Below, in pieces: positions 61,082 to 64,000 of a stretch of DNA of 64,000 nucleotides. The position numbers and the translations under genes are program-made. Numbering within the stretch: position 1 is the first letter of the stretch; each line of letters starts with the position of its first letter. Below the pieces are notes generated by a model. The model made no database searches, was not told the origin of the DNA, and worked only from the letters and a program-made list of their open reading frames with translations. This DNA is from Arsenophonus sp052174455 (GTDB lineage Bacteria; Pseudomonadota; Gammaproteobacteria; Enterobacterales; Enterobacteriaceae): positions 70,024 through 134,023 of the forward strand of contig JBQMRP010000012.1 in the NCBI GenBank assembly GCA_052174455.1, read 5' to 3'.

Positions 61082-62353
61082 TTACTTAGGTGATAAGTAA
61101 GGTTCCAGTTGCTTTATTAATTTTTGCAATGCCCCTTTATTCTGATGTAAAACTTCTGCTGCTTTACGACCATGGTATAAACGGAAATCTTCATCTTTAA
61201 GCAAATTAGAAACAACAAGAATTAAGGATTTAGTATTATTAACTGTAATAAGGCCATCTAATTGTTTTAGTTTTCTACAAATATCTTTGAAATTAAAAGT
61301 ATAAGGTCCCATTAAAACAGGAAGAGCATGTACAGCTGCTTCTAAAGGATTATGCCCGCCTTTTTTAACTAAACTACCTCCGACAAAAGCAAGATGTGCA
61401 ATACCATAGAGCAACATGAGTTCACCCATGGTATCTCCAATAATAACTTGAGTATCCGCATTAGGGACTTGATTTTTACTACGACAAATATAGCGTAATT
61501 TAGCTTTTTTGGTTAACGTTTTTGCTTGCATAAAACGTTCCGGGTGCCGAGGAACAAGTATGAGTAATAAGTTGGAAAATTGTTTTACTAGTTTAGTATG
61601 AGCCTGTAATATGATTGATTCTTCTCCTTCATGGGTGCTGGTAGCAATCCAAACTGGGCGGTGTGGAACCCATTGTCGACGTAATATTACAGCTTTTTCG
61701 ATCAATTCAGGGCTAATTGAAATATCAAACTTTAAACTCCCTGTAATATTCAATTTCTTTCTTGTTAAACCTAGTGTAATAAAACGTTCGCCATCTTCTT
61801 GATTTTGCGCTGCAACTAAAGTTATATTTTTCAATAACTTTTTGATAAAAAATCCTAATTTTTGATAACGCGCCGCTGATCGTTCAGATAAACGAGCGTT
61901 AGCAATAACTAATGGAATTTTACGTTGTCTTAATTGAAGAATAAGATTTGGCCAAAGTTCTGTTTCCAGAATAATGGTTAATTTAGGATCCGCATGATTA
62001 AGAAAACGACGTACAGATCCTACTAAATCATAGGGTAAATAGACATGTTGAACATCATTACCAAATTCAGATAAAACACGTTCTGATCCAGTTGGGGTCA
62101 TGGTAGTAACGGTAATAGGTATTGTTGGATAATGATGGCGCAATGCTCTAATTAACGGAACAGCTGCTACTGTTTCTCCTACTGAAACAGTATGTAATAC
62201 TATCCCGCCGGGAATAACCTTTCCATTACAAAACCCATAACGTTCACCCCAACGTTTGCGATAGAGGGGGGATTTGCGACTACGCCACAATAAACGCAAC
62301 CAAATGATAGGTTGAATAAGGTAAATAAGTATTTGATATAGACGTAATAACAT
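61082..62353 (-). CDS. waaA: 3-deoxy-D-manno-octulosonic acid transferase WaaA
   Basis: WaaA (KdtA) transfers Kdo from CMP-Kdo to lipid IVA at the inner membrane, building the lipopolysaccharide inner core. 423 residues: an N-terminal membrane anchor (about 1-22), HTVSVGETVAAVPL with the catalytic Glu, METELWPN-type ILETELWPNLIL, WIATSTHEGEE, LVPRHPERF, and the C-terminal GGSLVKKGGHNPLEAA. ATG 62353. Together with lpxC and bamD it shows an LPS-bearing outer membrane. It is isolated between IS fossils. Confidence 0.97.
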   Translation of the reverse strand: MLLRLYQILIYLIQPIIWLRLLWRSRKSPLYRKRWGERYGFCNGKVIPGGIVLHTVSVGETVAAVPLIRALRHHYPTIPITVTTMTPTGSERVLSEFGNDVQHVYLPYDLVGSVRRFLNHADPKLTIILETELWPNLILQLRQRKIPLVIANARLSERSAARYQKLGFFIKKLLKNITLVAAQNQEDGERFITLGLTRKKLNITGSLKFDISISPELIEKAVILRRQWVPHRPVWIATSTHEGEESIILQAHTKLVKQFSNLLLILVPRHPERFMQAKTLTKKAKLRYICRSKNQVPNADTQVIIGDTMGELMLLYGIAHLAFVGGSLVKKGGHNPLEAAVHALPVLMGPYTFNFKDICRKLKQLDGLITVNNTKSLILVVSNLLKDEDFRLYHGRKAAEVLHQNKGALQKLIKQLEPYLSPK

Positions 62354-62428
62354 TCAATCATATTGAATAATTAAGAGTACCACTATAGTAGCATACTATA
62401 CATAATACAATGCAATGAATATTTATTT

Positions 62429-62464
62429 AAATAGCATCTTTAATAATCATTAAAGATGCTATTT
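62429..62464. terminator. Perfect 16-bp hairpin upstream of waaA
   Basis: AAATAGCATCTTTAAT-AATC-ATTAAAGATGCTATTT followed by TTAAT, so the plus-strand side has a short T-rich tail. Looks like a factor-independent terminator, possibly for a plus-strand gene now lost or for transcripts entering from either side. It lies 75 bases upstream of the waaA start. Confidence 0.6.
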
Positions 62465-62519
62465 TTAATATTTTATTTGCTAATTACAATTTAACTAATG
62501 ATTAACTAAATGTCATTAT

Positions 62520-63360
62520 CTCAGAAGATAGTATAGTTTTATGAATAATTAAAGTTTAACTTTGAACCAGTTTTTTATAGACTACGGCGATGGAGTTTTA
62601 CTACTCAATACTGATTTGGTAATTCCTGATTCTACAGGTAGTAATCGATGCAAAATTATCTCGAAATTTTTCAACAGATAGAAATGATGGCTTTGTAGCG
62701 CATTCTTCTATTAACCAATTAAATCGCTAGGCATACTCTTTTTTTTAATGGTGCATCGGGAAGGATAAATCGGTGTTCTATTACATAAAGCTATGTACAT
62801 AACAGTTGAATTCCTATTTTCTGCGACTGAATGTTTTTACAGATTAAAAAGTGATCTGTAAGTTCTTAACATTATCTATACATACCCAATGCATATTCAT
62901 TGGGCTATGTTCAGTTAAGATCACGTAACAAGTGTTAAGCATTGACCGCAATCTTGAACTTATAAATATAAATAAAATCTATTTAGTGGCATGATCTATA
63001 TATCTACGAATAATAACGTCGTGAAATTTTATTTGTTATTTACAAAAGATATTGTAAATCTACACGTCTAGATAAGCAGACTTATAGATTTTGAACTGCT
63101 TTATGTTTTGGCTTTGTGCTTTTTTTGTCTCATTTAACGCAAATTCTTCCTCTCTATTAGGCCTGTGTAAATAGCGATTAAGGCTTGATAGAGATAAAAA
63201 CATGGGGTTTTAGAGGAATTCGCGTACTTACTCTGTACAACTGCCAGAAGATCATCGAGATGAAGAAAAATTTCTTGCAATAAAATTTCAGGATTATGAT
63301 TTTCTGATCGATCGACAGCATTGTCACAAACGATGAGATATGGCTATAATTATCAGGCAA
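62520..63360 (-). mobile_element. IS481-family fossil lacking the N-terminal part
   Basis: Closest in layout to 53,830-54,690: it shares the beginning (GAATAATTAAAGTTTAACTT near 62,541) and the same internal joint to IS1595 sequence near 63,360. The transposase frame is fully broken; the 63-codon frame at 63,178 is accidental. Confidence 0.63.
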
Positions 63361-63888
63361 TCTTGGCAAAGATTGTTGCTTTGCTCAAAGAGCAATTTGT
63401 AGCCACATCTACATTTCAATTGTTGTAGTTTTAAATAATATTTTCAGTCGAAATAATTCGATAAATAAAACAACTCCCATACCATAGGTAGCTTACTCAG
63501 GCATCCTTTAATTAGCTAATATAAATTTCCACATTTTGAATGTGAAATTCTTCAAATAACTCTGATTATTCAACCTTATTAGGCGATTGTGACTAATTTC
63601 ATGTTCACTGGAAAAGGTTTTGTACCATTATAGCTCCATTCAAGCAAAGGATGAACTCTTTGTCAAAAATTAGCTCAAGAAAACGACTAACGCACTCTTC
63701 ATTACACTCTTCAAGAATCTTATCGCTCGCATGACTCTGACGATATCAGGCGATTATAAGAACACGATTCGTTCTTTCTTTATTATCTCCTACTCTACTG
63801 GATTTTTGTGCTTTTACTATTTGGAATATAACCCTTTCTTTTAAAGAATTCAGGAAAAATATTTCGTCGACTTCAATAAAAGTTATTA
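63361..63888 (-). mobile_element. IS1595-family fossil, 5'-truncated
   Basis: On the minus strand, 63,645-63,885 reads ITFIEVDEIFFLNSLKERV, then NRVLIIA*YRQ, matching the family's VDETFFLESFKG and PVLVARDR; this is the best-preserved catalytic segment among the copies. The zinc-ribbon 5' half is missing because an IS256 terminus starts at about 63,889. Confidence 0.65.
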
Positions 63889-64000
63889 GCAAGTTTAGTA
63901 TATGGTTTTCAGGAGCTTCCACTCTAATATTTCGTAAATCTTGTTCTTTATCATTGAATTAAATGTTATTTACCCCAGCGGTCATCAGCAGCTCAACTCT
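63889..64000 (-). mobile_element. IS256-family fossil, copy 7 (start only)
   Basis: The shared terminus TTATTAGCAAGTTTAGTATA at 63,890 and the first 110 bases of the element match copies 1, 2 and 4. It continues beyond the window. Confidence 0.58.

Noticed and set aside
53830..63360. Possible CRISPR array or tandem repeats, given recurring sequence in the decayed regions
   Set aside because: The recurring sequence is about 1-kb dispersed IS fossils; there are no short regularly spaced repeats.

Overview
The window looks like part of the chromosome of an insect-associated gammaproteobacterium of the genus Arsenophonus, or a very close relative, at an intermediate stage of genome decay. The basis is as follows. 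All intact proteins are recognisably enterobacterial. Base composition is AT-rich. The intact 16S gene contains the two sites I recall as the standard Arsenophonus-specific PCR primers (near 46,721 and 47,507). Roughly half of the window is decayed DNA rather than genes.

Layout. (1) 1-21,060: the dcw cell-wall/division cluster on the minus strand, running rsmH-ftsL-ftsI-murE-murF-mraY-murD-ftsW-murG-murC-ddlB/ftsQ-ftsA-ftsZ-lpxC, then (past an opposite-strand DUF721/DciA-like gene) secA, which runs off the left edge. The two regulatory genes at the ends, mraZ and secM, are pseudogenes. ddlB and ftsQ form one open frame. (2) 21,061-31,006: decayed DNA with insertion-sequence (IS) fossils around an intact fabB and an mnmC relic. 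(3) 31,007-38,545: nrdA-nrdB-yfaE, ubiG and gyrA, all intact. (4) 38,546-41,231: decayed DNA, including an IS256-family fossil. (5) 41,232-48,473: pssA, then an rRNA operon on the minus strand in which 16S and its leader are intact but tRNA-Ile, tRNA-Ala, 23S and 5S are fossils, the 23S also split by an IS481-family fossil. (6) 48,474-53,742: clpB, a pgeF relic, rluD and bamD. (7) 53,743-64,000: IS fossils around coaE, a zapD relic, yacG and waaA.

The retained genes cover peptidoglycan precursor synthesis and division (mur/fts), lipid A and Kdo addition (lpxC, waaA), outer-membrane assembly (bamD), phospholipid and fatty-acid synthesis (pssA, fabB), aerobic dNTP synthesis (nrdAB-yfaE), ubiquinone, CoA, gyrase, ribosome maturation and disaggregation (clpB). 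A complete Gram-negative envelope is therefore maintained. The losses are regulators or accessory enzymes (mraZ, secM, zapD, mnmC, pgeF).

The mobile-element fossils belong to three families that I identify from degenerate protein similarity: IS256 (seven copies), IS481 (five) and IS1595 (four). None has an intact transposase. They are nested in repeating combinations. I found no defence system, CRISPR array, secretion system or new multigene pathway. The most notable observations are the split-fate rRNA operon, the ddlB-ftsQ fusion, the fossil SecM arrest peptide, and yacG ending inside an IS terminus.
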